Under the pieces are notes generated by a model that did not search any database, had not been told where the DNA came from, and saw nothing but the letters and a program-made list of their open reading frames with translations. A stretch of 64,000 nt of DNA, from contig OX578145.1 in the NCBI GenBank assembly GCA_951213105.1, forward strand, positions 9,175,691 to 9,239,690, read 5' to 3'. Both the position numbers and the translations under genes were made by a program. The DNA comes from Amaurobius ferox. Lineage: Eukaryota; Arthropoda; Arachnida; Araneae; Amaurobiidae. The first letter of the stretch is position 1. Each line of letters starts with the position of its first letter. Below are positions 50,641-60,929 of the stretch, in pieces.

Positions 50641-52024
50641 TCTACAAAACTCTTAATATTTATCCTATTTAGGAATGGATACATTTGAAAACTAACACAT
50701 TTTCCCCCCATACTTCCATTTCTTTTTTAGCAGTGTCCTTCAAAATGAATTCACAATTTGCAAACAGTGTTGGACTCGAAAACGTATTACATATAAGGAA
50801 TGGAACATGCGACGTGAGTTATATATTGTGCTGTTGTCTATCGAGTTATCGTTGTATTAACAAATCCTGTAGGATCAAAAATTGGAATTCGAATTTTCAA
50901 CAATTTACTTTTACACGGTTGGGGCTCTATTCAAAAGAAAACTGAAGTGGGCGCCTGTGTGTGTGTGTCTGTTTCTGTCGAATGTCAATTTTTTACTGTA
51001 GCTCAAAACTTACCCGACAAAATTGCATAAAATATGAATAATATTAACTTTTAATATTAATTATATAATAATAATAATATTTAAAGCTAATATTTACTTT
51101 TTTATTCAGCTGGATCATGGAGGTCGTCTCATCTCTAACTCCTCGAGCTGAATGCAGTTTTATTTGAGTCTCATCACCATGCCATTGCATTGTGTTGTGG
51201 CAACGCCTTCAGCTTGAGATTTGAAATACAAAAATAGCAAAAAAAAAAAATAAATAAAAGCCAAACTTTCAGAGGCTATTTCTCCAGATTGAAAAACGGA
51301 TTTTTGATGTGGATTCAGCGAGGTCGAATGAGTATCCATGCGTTTTTTCAGTTCTCGAGTTTGCAGAAGGTGCTCTGACATACTGGCAGCACGCTTTTAG
51401 AGAGATGATATTTAAAAATCCATTCATCATCCTGGCCACCTATCGCAAACAGATTAAAGGCCATCAGAAAAACGACAGATCGAAAATGAAGTGCACAATT
51501 AGGCATCAGAAAATTCTCTCAGAGATTATGATTTACAGAGCCTGATTAATCAACCCATTTAAGGGAAGCAAAACCCCATTTGCAGGTCCCATTTTGATTG
51601 GGTGAGCACAGCCCAAAAAATTCCCCATGCATTCATCTGTGCTCGAAAATATCTATTACCTCATTGCTCTCGCCAACTATCAGTTCTCATCAACCAACTG
51701 ATTTTTTAAACTGTTTTCCTATTAATACCAAAATTCTTAAACCACAGTCCATTTTATTATTGAATCACGAGTGGTCCATGTTAACTTTTGCAATGACTTC
51801 TATTTAAATATTAACTGCCATGCTACCATTTGTCGTTAACAGTTTCATACTTAAATGTAAAAAATTGAAAATATGAGCCATGAAAATTGGGGCTCAGACA
51901 ACCCAAATATTTCTGTGTTTGTCTGGACGGGCAAGATACTATTTAACTTAACTACTTGACAATTAACTTACATTAAAAAAAGTACAAATGTAACTACTTG
52001 ACAAATAACTTACATTTTAAAAAA
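50641..52024. other. Spacer, no gene seen
   Basis: Apparently unique DNA. Around 50870-50960 AAAATTGGAATTCGAATTTTC and a short GTGTGTGTGT tract hint at an old family A relic. Short frames at 51309-51545 and 51598-51807 have no recognisable motifs. Confidence 0.4.
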
Positions 52025-54886
52025 TCTGATGTGGGCAGCACATGACTTTCCCTGCAGACTTATATTCACGTTCTATTTATTTAAATTAAATTTAATTCAT
52101 TTTTAATTCAATTTTCGTTCTCATTTGAAAACTGGACATATTTTCAAAAATGGTGTAGGAAAAATACGAAAAACTAAAATATCTCGAGAACGGCTAGTCC
52201 TAGTGTAATGGGGTTGGTCTTATTCTTTTCTTGGCTAAAAATTACGTATTAAACAAGCATTTAATGGCTATATTTGAACATACGTAGTTCTTAAGTTCAG
52301 ATTTTGATGATTTTTGCGGGCCATTTTGGAAAAAAAGGCAGGTTATTTTTTTTCGAATTATACCAAAATCTAATCAGCACCAGGGTGGCCTACAAGCGAC
52401 TTATCTACCAAATTTTGTGAAATTCGGTCCATTAGTTTTTCAGTTAGAGTGAAGTGGATACAAGCTTTTGCGGGCCATTTCGCAAAAAAAAGGCGGGTTC
52501 TTTTAACCCGAGTCATACCCAAAACTAATCAGCACCAGATTCGTGCGCAAGTGACTTACCTACCAAATTTTATGAAATTCGGCCCATTAGTTTTTTAGTT
52601 AGAGTGGATACAAAATCTGCACAGACAGACAGACAGACACACAGACAGACACACAGACAGACGTCACGCTAAAAATAGTTTTTTCGCATTCTAGAGGTAG
52701 ATTCGTCGAAAACTCGAGTTGCGATTTTCGACATGATTCCAATACTTTCCCTATACATTACCATGTATTGCAGGGAAAGTAAAAAATCTGATGTGGGCAG
52801 CACATGACTTTCCCTGCAGACTTATATCAACGTTCTCTTTATTTTAATTACATCTATTTCACTTTTAATTCAATTTTCGTTCTCATTCGGTAACCGGACT
52901 TATTTTCAAAGGTCGGTAGAGAAAATACGAAAAACTAAAATATCTCGAGAACGGCTAGTCCTAATGTAATGGGTTTGGTCTTATTCTTTTCTTCGCTTAA
53001 AATTACGTATTAAACAAGTATTTAATGGATTTATTTGAGCATATGTAGTTCTTTAGTTTAGATTTGGACGATTTTTGAGGACATTTTTGCAAAAAATGCA
53101 AGTTATTTTTTCCGAATCATACCAAAATCTAATCAGCACCAAGGTGACCCACAAATGACTCATCTGCCGAATTTTCTGAAATTCGGTCCATTAGTTTTTT
53201 AGTTAGAGTGGATACAAGCTTTTGCGGGCCATTTCGCAAAAATATGCGCGTTCTTTTATCCCGAATCGTACCCGAAACTAATCAGCACCAGACTCGCCCA
53301 CAGGTGACTTACGTACCAAATTTTGCGAAATTCGGTCCATTAGTTTTTTAGTTATAGTGGATACAAAATCTGCACAGACAGACAGACAGACACACAGACA
53401 GACAGACACACAGACACACGCACAGACGTCACGCTAAAAATAGTTTTTTCGTATTCTAGAGGTCTCGAAACGTGTAGATCCCTCGAAAACTCGAGTTGCG
53501 ATTTTCGGCATGATTCCAATACTTTCCCTATACATTACCATGTATTGCAGGGAAAGTAAAAATCTGATGTGAGCAGCACATGACTTTCACTGCAAACTTA
53601 TATTAACGTTCGCTTTATTTTAATTAAATTTATTTCACTTTTAATTCAATTTTCGTTCTCATTCGATAACCGGACTTATTTTCAAAGGTGGCGTAGGGAA
53701 AGTACGAAAAACTAAAATATCTCGAGAACGGCTAGTTCTAGTGTAATGGGGTTGGTCTTATTCTTTTCTTCGTTAAAAATTACGTATTAAACAAGCATTT
53801 AATGGATATATTTGAGCATACGTAGCTTTTTAGTTTAGATTTTGATAATTTTTGCGGGCCATTCTGCAAAAAAAGGCAGATTATTTTTTTCCGAATCGTA
53901 CCAAAATCTAATCAGCACCAGGGTGACCTATACGTGACTCATCTACCGAATTTTGTGAAATTCGGTCCATTAGTTTTTCAGTTAGAGTGAAGTGGATACA
54001 AGCTTTTGCGGGCCATTTCGCAAAAAAAGTCGGGTTCTTTTAACCCGAGTCATGCCCAAAACTAATCAGCGCCAGATTCGTGCACAAGTGACTTACCTAC
54101 CAAATTTTATGAAATTCGGTCCATTAGTTTTTTAGTTAGAGTGGATACAATATCTGCACAGACAGACAGACAGACAGACAGACACACAGACAGACACACA
54201 GACAGACACACACACAGACGTCACGCTAAAAATAGTTTTTTCGTATTCTAGAGGTCTCGAAACGTGTAGATCCGTCGAAAACTCGAGTTGCGATTTTCGG
54301 TATGATTCCAATACTTTCCCTATACATTACCATGTACTGCAGGGAAAGTAAAAATCTGATGTGAGCAGCACATGACTTTCTCTGCAGACTTATATTAACG
54401 TTCTCTTTATTTTAATTAAAGTTATTTCACTTTTAATTCAATTTCCGTTCTCATTCGGTAACCGGGCTTATTTTCAAAGGTGGCGTAGGGAAAGTACGAA
54501 AAACTAAAATATCTCGAGAACAGCTAGTCCTAGTGTAATGGGGTTGGTCTTATTTTTTCGTCGTTAAAAATCACGTATTAAACGAGCATTTAATGGATAT
54601 ATTTGAGTATACCTATTTCTTTACTCTAGATTTTGGCGATTTTTGCGGGCCATTTTGCAATAAAAAGGCAGGTTATTTTTTTCCGAATCGTACCAAAATC
54701 TAATCAGCACCAGGGTAACCCACAAGTGACTCATCTACCGAATTTTGTGAAATTCGGTCTATTAGTTTTTCAGTTAGAGTGGATACAAGCTTTTGCGGCC
54801 ATTTAGGAAAAAAAAAAACTCGAGTTGAGATTTTCGACATGATTCCAATACTTTCCCTATACATTACCATGTATTGCAGGGAAAGT
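52025..54886 (+). mobile_element. Head-to-tail array of four family B elements
   Basis: Four copies in the same orientation, joined by only 5-6 bases of A: 52025-52780, 52787-53557, 53563-54349 and 54355-54886. Each begins TCTGATGTGGGCAGCACATG (or TGAGCAGC in the third and fourth) and ends with the palindrome ACTTTCCCTATACATTACCA plus partner. The first three are 756-787 bp and carry a doubled internal segment plus a CAGA-type microsatellite of different length in each. The fourth lacks about 250 bp, from after its first half-repeat to the final CTCGAGTTGAGATTTTCGAC block, including the microsatellite. Precise head-to-tail joins are expected from rolling-circle-type transposons. Confidence 0.85.
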
Positions 54887-54930
54887 AAAAATAGATAGAT
54901 CTCTTCTCGCGATATCAGCAGTCATCCTCA

Positions 54931-55320
54931 TCAGTAGAATGCGACACGCCTCATTTCAATCGACTCGGGGTGGTCACACTCCCATCCGTCGATGATAAGT
55001 GTCCTTAATAGAGCCTTCATCTCTGTCCGCTCATTGTCGTCGGTTTCTGACGTTTTGTCACCGGAGAAACGAAAGCTCGGCAGGAATGTTGGTTGGATCT
55101 TGCCTTCGGTTTTCTCTGCATCCGCACCTGCTCGTCTGTTAAAGGGCACCGCCGGCAACGGATCCGTAAACATGTGACGTCGCATCAACGGTGAGTGGCG
55201 GTTGATCTGCAGAGGGGTCTCAAATGTCGCTGAGGTAGAGGCAATCGCTGAAGCTGCCACTGTCGGTGTCAACGTCATTACGATAGATATGGATGTGGTC
55301 ATGGCGAGTAACAGCTTCAT
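54931..55320 (-). CDS. Candidate small secreted protein, 129 codons
   Basis: I do not recognise this protein. The frame starts at an ATG with MKLLLAMTTSISIVMTLTPT followed by VAASA, which resembles a secretory signal peptide with a small-residue cleavage site near residue 25. The rest is hydrophilic, with PLMRRHMF and FNRRAGAD dibasic sites at about residues 46-52 and 61-68 that prohormone convertases could cut, a DDNERTE acidic patch, and a C-terminal LLRTLIIDGWECDHPESIEM with one cysteine. Several stops follow at once. The frame is near half G+C in an AT-rich setting, which favours real coding sequence. The antisense strand also has short open frames. It starts about 40 bases after the SINE-like repeat at 55360-55617. 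Spliced upstream exons cannot be ruled out. Confidence 0.45.
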   Translation of the reverse strand: MKLLLAMTTSISIVMTLTPTVAASAIASTSATFETPLQINRHSPLMRRHMFTDPLPAVPFNRRAGADAEKTEGKIQPTFLPSFRFSGDKTSETDDNERTEMKALLRTLIIDGWECDHPESIEMRRVAFY

Positions 55321-55359
55321 TAATGAGGAGTGTGCAAGTTATTGGCATAGACCCTTTAT

Positions 55360-55617
55360 GGCTATTCTTCTTCGACCCAGACCGTCCGATCTACCCGAAG
55401 GTGTAAGGTACCTCTTTGGACGCAGGGACAGTGCCACCCAATTTAGATCGGAATCCAGTGGGACAGTACCTTCCTTCCCCTTCACCACCAATCTCTCGAA
55501 AAGCGTAGCGGACCTACTTGTTTAATATGCTCGTACTCCGTGTGAACACGAGGACAGTTTGGAAATAGTCGTCTGAGTGCAATCACCGCGCGTTAACCAC
55601 TGAGCTGTCCCACCCCT
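55360..55617 (-). repeat. Third SINE-like repeat, with shared 3' tail
   Basis: Minus strand from about 55617: GGGTGGGACAGCTCAGTGGT then TAACGCGCGG, an A-box-like tRNA start; a body of about 200 bases; and the tail GTACCTTACACCTTCGGG, ATCGGACGGTCTGGGTC, then GAAGAAGAA. The tail also ends the copies at 15150-15225 and 47335-47410. No clear B box was found. The plus-strand frame 55202-55525 across it is a shadow. Confidence 0.6.
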
Positions 55618-57306
55618 TATTTATGATTATTACACGACGAACCGGGGAGGGGGGTCACCCGAAGGCTTAGAGCTTCCATTTCCCCGGCCATATGATCATT
55701 GGAGGAAGAGGGAATGTCTTTTGTAAAGTTGTAAAAGTGTCAGAATGAACACGCAGGAATCTTTTAATAAAAACAAGTTTATTCCGAAACTGTAGAAATC
55801 ATAAAATAAACTTCATTAACGAAATTTACACATAATAAATCAAAATGTACAGGGTCGAACTTTTCTATATTGTCTGCATCGCCACGCTCCGCGTACCAAC
55901 TCGTACCATCTCTCACCTTTTGAAATATCTCGTGCTTCGCACTTCGTCGTTTTATAAACCAGTTGCCAGCTCACTTTACAGTCCGCAATCTGCGCGGCTG
56001 CTATTTATATTTAGACTCTTTTTTCCCCGGGGAAGACATCGCTTGAAAAATAATTGAATAACAAGTCAAGAATAGAAATTGTTAATTCTTATACAAAATA
56101 TTGCATTGACGAGTAAAGCAGTGAAGATACTTTGATGCTCATGCTTACAGAACTCGAATGAAGGAGCGTTCCCAAAGTTAGGATCGATTTCTCATTACAG
56201 ATTTCTAGACCGATTTCCCTCTTGTTATGCGATATGCGATCGTTAGCATTGAATAACAGATACCTGCAAATGCGTATTCAGAAATTTGGGGGAGGAGGGT
56301 GAGAGCGTCACACTAGTTGTTAAGACTAAACAACACTGCAGTGTTTCTTTCAGGCATACCTCCCGGATGTAAAGCCCCCCCCCCCCGCCCCCGAAAACGA
56401 TTATTCGCGCGCCCTCGGAGACATTTTATTTTAACCTAGTTTCTATTTGTGACAACATTTATATATGTATTCATATAAGGCAAATAGAAAACTCACCCCC
56501 TCCTTAACGTTTCCTCCCCCCCCCCCGGCCATAAAGTCCTGAAAAAGACACTATAATGCAAAATATCCCATATAATTAAAAAAAAAAATCCGTTTTAGGA
56601 GTTTCTTAGGGTGAGAAGACACCCCAATCTCCCCGTTGGATTCGCCTTTGGATACCTGCAATGCAACAAGGAAAGTAACCATGGTCTCAAATTGTTCGAA
56701 TCTATGCATATTCGGTACAAACTTGTACCACCTGGTACAAACTTGGCCGTTGCCGCAGTCCGTCAAAATTCAATCTTTTTAAAGAAGTGGACAGGGTGCT
56801 TGGTAATAATAAATTCCTCAATCTCCACGGAAATTTGTAACATTCGGGCATGTTGCAAACATCGGTTATTTCGTGCTGACGAGTATGTAAGAAGCGCGAA
56901 ACCGGTCAGTGGCGAGCCTGTTTCAAATTTAACATAATCATATATAGAAAGAACTTCTGAAACCATTTACATCAAAATATATCAAAGTTCCTATTCACGT
57001 GTTTTAATATTCATACGAGAATGTATATTGAAGAAAGAAATACAATGATTTTTGAGCTGAATAACATCTATGGGTGGGGTTTCTTGGAACGTTACGAAAA
57101 GTGTAAACACTTCGGACGCTTATAAAAAAGTAAATAATTTTTCTTTTCGTGTCGAAAATGGGTCCAGATTATGAATATATGAAATTCATTTAAATATTTA
57201 AATATTTTGAACTTTTTCTTTTTGAAAAAATTTAAAATAGCTCTCCGAGCGAGTGTTTTTTCATTTTCTTAACTTTCCGCCGAAATATATAGTAAACTAC
57301 AAAAGA
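55618..57306. other. Mostly unique DNA; poly-C tracts; possible LTR
   Basis: No gene. About 55740-56050, read on minus, has TATAAATAG near 56012 and AATAAACTTG near 55785 in the order promoter then polyadenylation signal, as in an LTR, but end repeats could not be fixed. Two long C tracts stand out in AT-rich DNA: about 56375-56392 (with a following GCCCCC) and 56513-56526. On the minus strand these are G-runs able in principle to form quadruplexes. Confidence 0.4.
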
Positions 57307-57322
57307 TATATATATATATATA
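57307..57322. repeat. (TA)n microsatellite, 8 units
   Basis: Short TA run at the 3' side of Penelope-like copy 2. Confidence 0.9.
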
Positions 57323-57573
57323 AAAATAAATTATTAAATCCAAAGTTAGAATGTATGTAGTAACTCATAATACACTATTCCAAAATTTTCTACAAATACA
57401 AAGAAATTAAGACAAAAAGAGGAAATAATAAAACATAATGCAAGTCATAAGGACAAAGACAATCAACAAATTTCAAAAATGAGGAATGCAAATAAGAAAA
57501 CAAAAAAATCAAGCAAAAAAGCTTGCACATGGAGGAGATTTAGGCTTACGAGATTAGGCTTACGAAAAGTTCA

Positions 57574-57684
57574 TTTCGAAAAAATTCTCATCGGGTCCAT
57601 ATATCTTTTCGAAATGAACACAAAAATGCTTGTTTCTGAAACACAAGATAGATTTTATCTATAAACTTGTGTTATATGGACGAC
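57574..57684 (-). ncRNA. Hammerhead-ribozyme-like sequence, copy 2
   Basis: Minus strand: GTC (57684-57682) is followed by GTCCATATA (57681-57673). A loop holding a second hairpin (AACACAAG with CTTGTGTT, and ATAGAT with ATCTAT) comes next, then TATATGGAC (57603-57595), which pairs with the first arm over nine bases. Then come CCGATGAG (57594-57587), a stem-loop GAATTTTTTC, and CGAAA (57578-57574). That is GUH, stem I, core, stem II, GAAA of a hammerhead with one core change (CUGAUGA to CCGAUGA) and a weak stem III. The two copies at 42.1 and 41.2 kb keep the GUCC..GGAC stem with compensating changes (AUAUA to CAAGU) but have lost more core bases. Confidence 0.55.
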
Positions 57685-57967
57685 AAGCATAAAGATTGGA
57701 ACAATAAAGGAAACATAAATACCTCAAAACGCACCTCTTCAGTGCAACCATGACGAGCAAAATATGACTGGATCATCGTTGCCATATGCCAAAATGAAAA
57801 GATGTGATTTGCTGTTGCCAAAGAGAGTAATAAAAACAGTACTGCGCAAAAGCAATAAAATGAGTTATTCAACTGTTAAAGCTTCGAGATAAAAAGATGA
57901 AAATATAATTGCAGGAGAATGAAGAAGTACGGCTAAAATAAGATAATAAGGGGAGAATATGAGAATT

Positions 57968-60484
57968 TTAGGCTAATCGAAACTTATTAACTATACTATT
58001 GACTAAATATGCAGGATATTGATACATTTTACTGGTAATTTTGAGGTTATTAATGTGCAAAGCATGAAATTTTTTATCTGATAATCTATAAATTCTAAAA
58101 AGTTGATTAAGTATAATATTTCTAAACAATTGAATCGAGTTGCAGGAATTAAAAGGTAATAATTTATTAATATTAAATTTAAAAAAATCTTTTTTATCAT
58201 ATAATTTAGTAACTATCCCATGAGCAGGTTCTATAATTAGATTTAAATCCAAATAATAAACATTATTACTAATAGAAGTTTCATTAGGTATTAATTCCAA
58301 ATTATCCGGATAGAAATCTATATCTATGACATAGTTATCAGTAAATACAAGACAAATCAGATCATCTACATATCTATAAATTTTATAATCAGTTGAAGTA
58401 AAGAATTTTTCATAATGATATAGGTATAAATTAGCTAACATACTGCTACTACAGCCACCTTGTGGAACACCTGAGACTTGTAAGTATAATTTATTACCTT
58501 GAAAGATATAATTATTGAAAAGAACAAAATGGAGAAGCTTAGGAAAATTGGTAAATTTTGTAAGATTAGAATGTTTAGTAATATAAGCATTATATAAAGC
58601 TAAAATGACATCATATAGATCAGTGATCTTAATATTATTAAATAGATCTTTAAAATCAAAAGTTTGAAATCCTATTATTTTACCATGCGTTTTTAATTTA
58701 TTTTTTAATTCCTTACTGTTATTTAGAATAATGTAGCTATCACCAGAATCTCGTAAATTGCTATTTAGTACATTTAAATAATTTAGTAATAATTTACTAG
58801 CAGTGGTAGAGTATGAATTATGACCACTAGTAACAGTTCTAAATTTAATAGGATTTTTATGAAATTTAGGTATAAGCACAATATATGGAAATGTCAAAAA
58901 TTTATTATTAATATCTAAATCACTATACATATTGATAATTTTCAATTTGATACTATTAAGAGAGTGTGAATCAATTTTAAATAGACTATTATTTTTTAAA
59001 TAATCTAGCAGATATTGAATATAGAATTTTTTACAAATAATAGCATAATTATTAGAGGCTTTATCTACATAAGTAATAACAAAAGATCTATGTAAATCAT
59101 TAACAGAATGCTTTATATTATCCATATTATATATGGATCTAGATAAATTAATACTACAAATGGTATTTTTAATAGATCTTAAAATAGTAAATTTCCACAT
59201 ATTAAATGCCTCTAAAGGCTGAGCATATTTAGAAGCTAATCCATAAATAAATTTATCAAGGTCCAGATTGATTGACTTTAACACTTGTTTAGAATTATTA
59301 CATGAAGGTAACCTGAATTTAGTGCCAAATGACATTATAGTTCTTAAAGATTTATCTTTTACAATGGCTAAGTCTCCAGTAACTATATGACCCAATTGTG
59401 GATTTATAAATTCAGCATAATTATCAGCACTACAAATACATTCACCATCTAAATTTGTTGAGGAATCTATGTCGACTGAGAGAGATTTTGAAATTGCATT
59501 GTAATTAAAAATGGTTCTTCCAATAGGCTTGTTATATTTAAAAGTTTTTGTAACATTCAAATCCTTTACAGGCAATAAATGATGAAATTGATTAAATAAA
59601 TTCTTAAAGTTTATGGAATTATAAATAGGATGCTTAAATGATATTACACAATAAGAATTGGAACAGTTATTATGATGAAATTGATTAAGTTTTATTTTTA
59701 AATATTTTGATCTAGTAATGAGCAAATCATAGAAAATATGATTAAAATGTTCATTAGTAAGATTTAACTTTAAGAAAATAGCATAAACTGTGTTTAATTG
59801 TTTTTTCTTAACTGCAAATACCCATGATTTAATAAATTTCCATTGATATGTGTTATTGAATTGTTGATGCATACTTTTAATCTCCGCTTTAATATCATAT
59901 TGGGAGGAGCTTCCTTTACCGCGTTTAAATCTTTTGAGTTTAGCCAATTTACTATTATGTAAAAGAGGTTTAAAAAAAAGGTGATTAAAAATAGAATATT
60001 TATTATCTACAAAATTATTCTTAACAATATTACCATTGAGATATAACTGATTTAATCCATATGGAAACAGAGTACAATGTGATTTAATATAGAAGTTTTC
60101 AAAGAATAATCTATCAGCAGTATTTATTTTAATGTCCAAAATATGTATAGTTATATTTTCAAAACCATGATGAGCAAAGTGTTTATATTCGATTTTATTA
60201 GAAGTAGGAAGAAATTTATTATTGTGGATATATTTTTTAACATGATCTCTATGTACATTCATACGTAGATGAATAGGATTACCGGTTTGTCCTATATAAG
60301 ATATATTACATATATTACAAGATAATTTGTAGATGCAATTAAAAATTTTACAGAAAGTCTTATGACTATTTAGATTAGTAATTTGTGAGTTAGAAGCATA
60401 TGGGCAGGTTTTACAATTTTTATTCTTACATTTATTGAAGTTATAATTTTTAGCTGGGCAATTATTATATCCAAAACAATCCAT
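57968..60484 (-). CDS. GIY-YIG nuclease / reverse transcriptase (permuted Penelope-like)
   Basis: 838 codons, no stop. The start is taken at the ATG at 60484 (MDCFGYNN); the open frame reaches 60574 but has no earlier ATG. Residues: cysteine cluster about 19-59 (CKNKNCKTCPYA, CKIFNCIYKLSCNICN), with CIY as the GIY half; YIGQT at 63-67; LRMNVHRDH at 73-81 with the nuclease arginine; FFENFY near 127-132 with the metal-binding glutamate; PYGLNQ at 141-146. A lysine/arginine stretch (KRFKRGKG) leads to the reverse transcriptase: YVDKASNN near 470, LIPKFHKNPIKFRTV, FQTFDFKDLFNN near 608, SGVPQGGCSSS near 670, YVDD near 704. Nuclease first and polymerase second, with a Cys cluster overlapping the nuclease, is the Naiad/Chlamys order. 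It appears coding-competent. Confidence 0.92.
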   Translation of the reverse strand: MDCFGYNNCPAKNYNFNKCKNKNCKTCPYASNSQITNLNSHKTFCKIFNCIYKLSCNICNISYIGQTGNPIHLRMNVHRDHVKKYIHNNKFLPTSNKIEYKHFAHHGFENITIHILDIKINTADRLFFENFYIKSHCTLFPYGLNQLYLNGNIVKNNFVDNKYSIFNHLFFKPLLHNSKLAKLKRFKRGKGSSSQYDIKAEIKSMHQQFNNTYQWKFIKSWVFAVKKKQLNTVYAIFLKLNLTNEHFNHIFYDLLITRSKYLKIKLNQFHHNNCSNSYCVISFKHPIYNSINFKNLFNQFHHLLPVKDLNVTKTFKYNKPIGRTIFNYNAISKSLSVDIDSSTNLDGECICSADNYAEFINPQLGHIVTGDLAIVKDKSLRTIMSFGTKFRLPSCNNSKQVLKSINLDLDKFIYGLASKYAQPLEAFNMWKFTILRSIKNTICSINLSRSIYNMDNIKHSVNDLHRSFVITYVDKASNNYAIICKKFYIQYLLDYLKNNSLFKIDSHSLNSIKLKIINMYSDLDINNKFLTFPYIVLIPKFHKNPIKFRTVTSGHNSYSTTASKLLLNYLNVLNSNLRDSGDSYIILNNSKELKNKLKTHGKIIGFQTFDFKDLFNNIKITDLYDVILALYNAYITKHSNLTKFTNFPKLLHFVLFNNYIFQGNKLYLQVSGVPQGGCSSSMLANLYLYHYEKFFTSTDYKIYRYVDDLICLVFTDNYVIDIDFYPDNLELIPNETSISNNVYYLDLNLIIEPAHGIVTKLYDKKDFFKFNINKLLPFNSCNSIQLFRNIILNQLFRIYRLSDKKFHALHINNLKITSKMYQYPAYLVNSIVNKFRLA

Positions 60485-60840
60485 GGCACACTGTTGGTAA
60501 AATGATAACGGTCTAAACAATTCCCAACTAAATTGTAAATACCGGGCAATATTTATCAAATTATATAATAACAAGAATAAATATATTTGCCAGTCACTAA
60601 ATCAAATAAGATGTGTAATTCATAAGAGTTAAAGTAATATAAAGAGAATAGCATTAACATTTATAAATAATATAAATAAAAATAAAATAATTGCTTATAT
60701 ATAAAAATATATACAACTAAGTCCATGTAAAACCTAATAAAATGTAATAAGTAGGATATTACAAGATAAAAAGAATTGATTAACAATATAAATATAATCA
60801 GTTCTAAACTAGATTAATTAAAACACAAGGTATAATAAAT

Positions 60841-60862
60841 TATATACATATATATATATATA
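60841..60862. repeat. (TA)n microsatellite, interrupted
   Basis: TATATACATATATATATATA at the 5' side of Penelope-like copy 2. Confidence 0.85.
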
Positions 60863-60929
60863 AATACTAATCGACAAAAATGGATGCGTGAAATTTTGGT
60901 ATTAAAAAATCTATATTTATTATTAAAAC

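Larger units (their letters stand above)
57323..60840 (-). mobile_element. Naiad-type Penelope-like retroelement, copy 2
   Basis: Bracketed by (TA)n at 57307-57322 and about 60841-60862. It holds a full open frame (60484 to 57968) and a 3' region of about 640 bases with a hammerhead-like sequence (57574-57684). The 3' region is homologous to both noncoding units of copy 3, and the protein is clearly related to but well diverged from copy 1, so the three are different subfamilies. The AT-rich 5' leader of about 350 bases (60485-60840) shows no second copy of the 3' unit. Confidence 0.85.

Noticed and set aside
55202..55525. 107-codon plus-strand frame
   Set aside because: It runs antisense to the candidate secreted ORF and across the SINE-like repeat.
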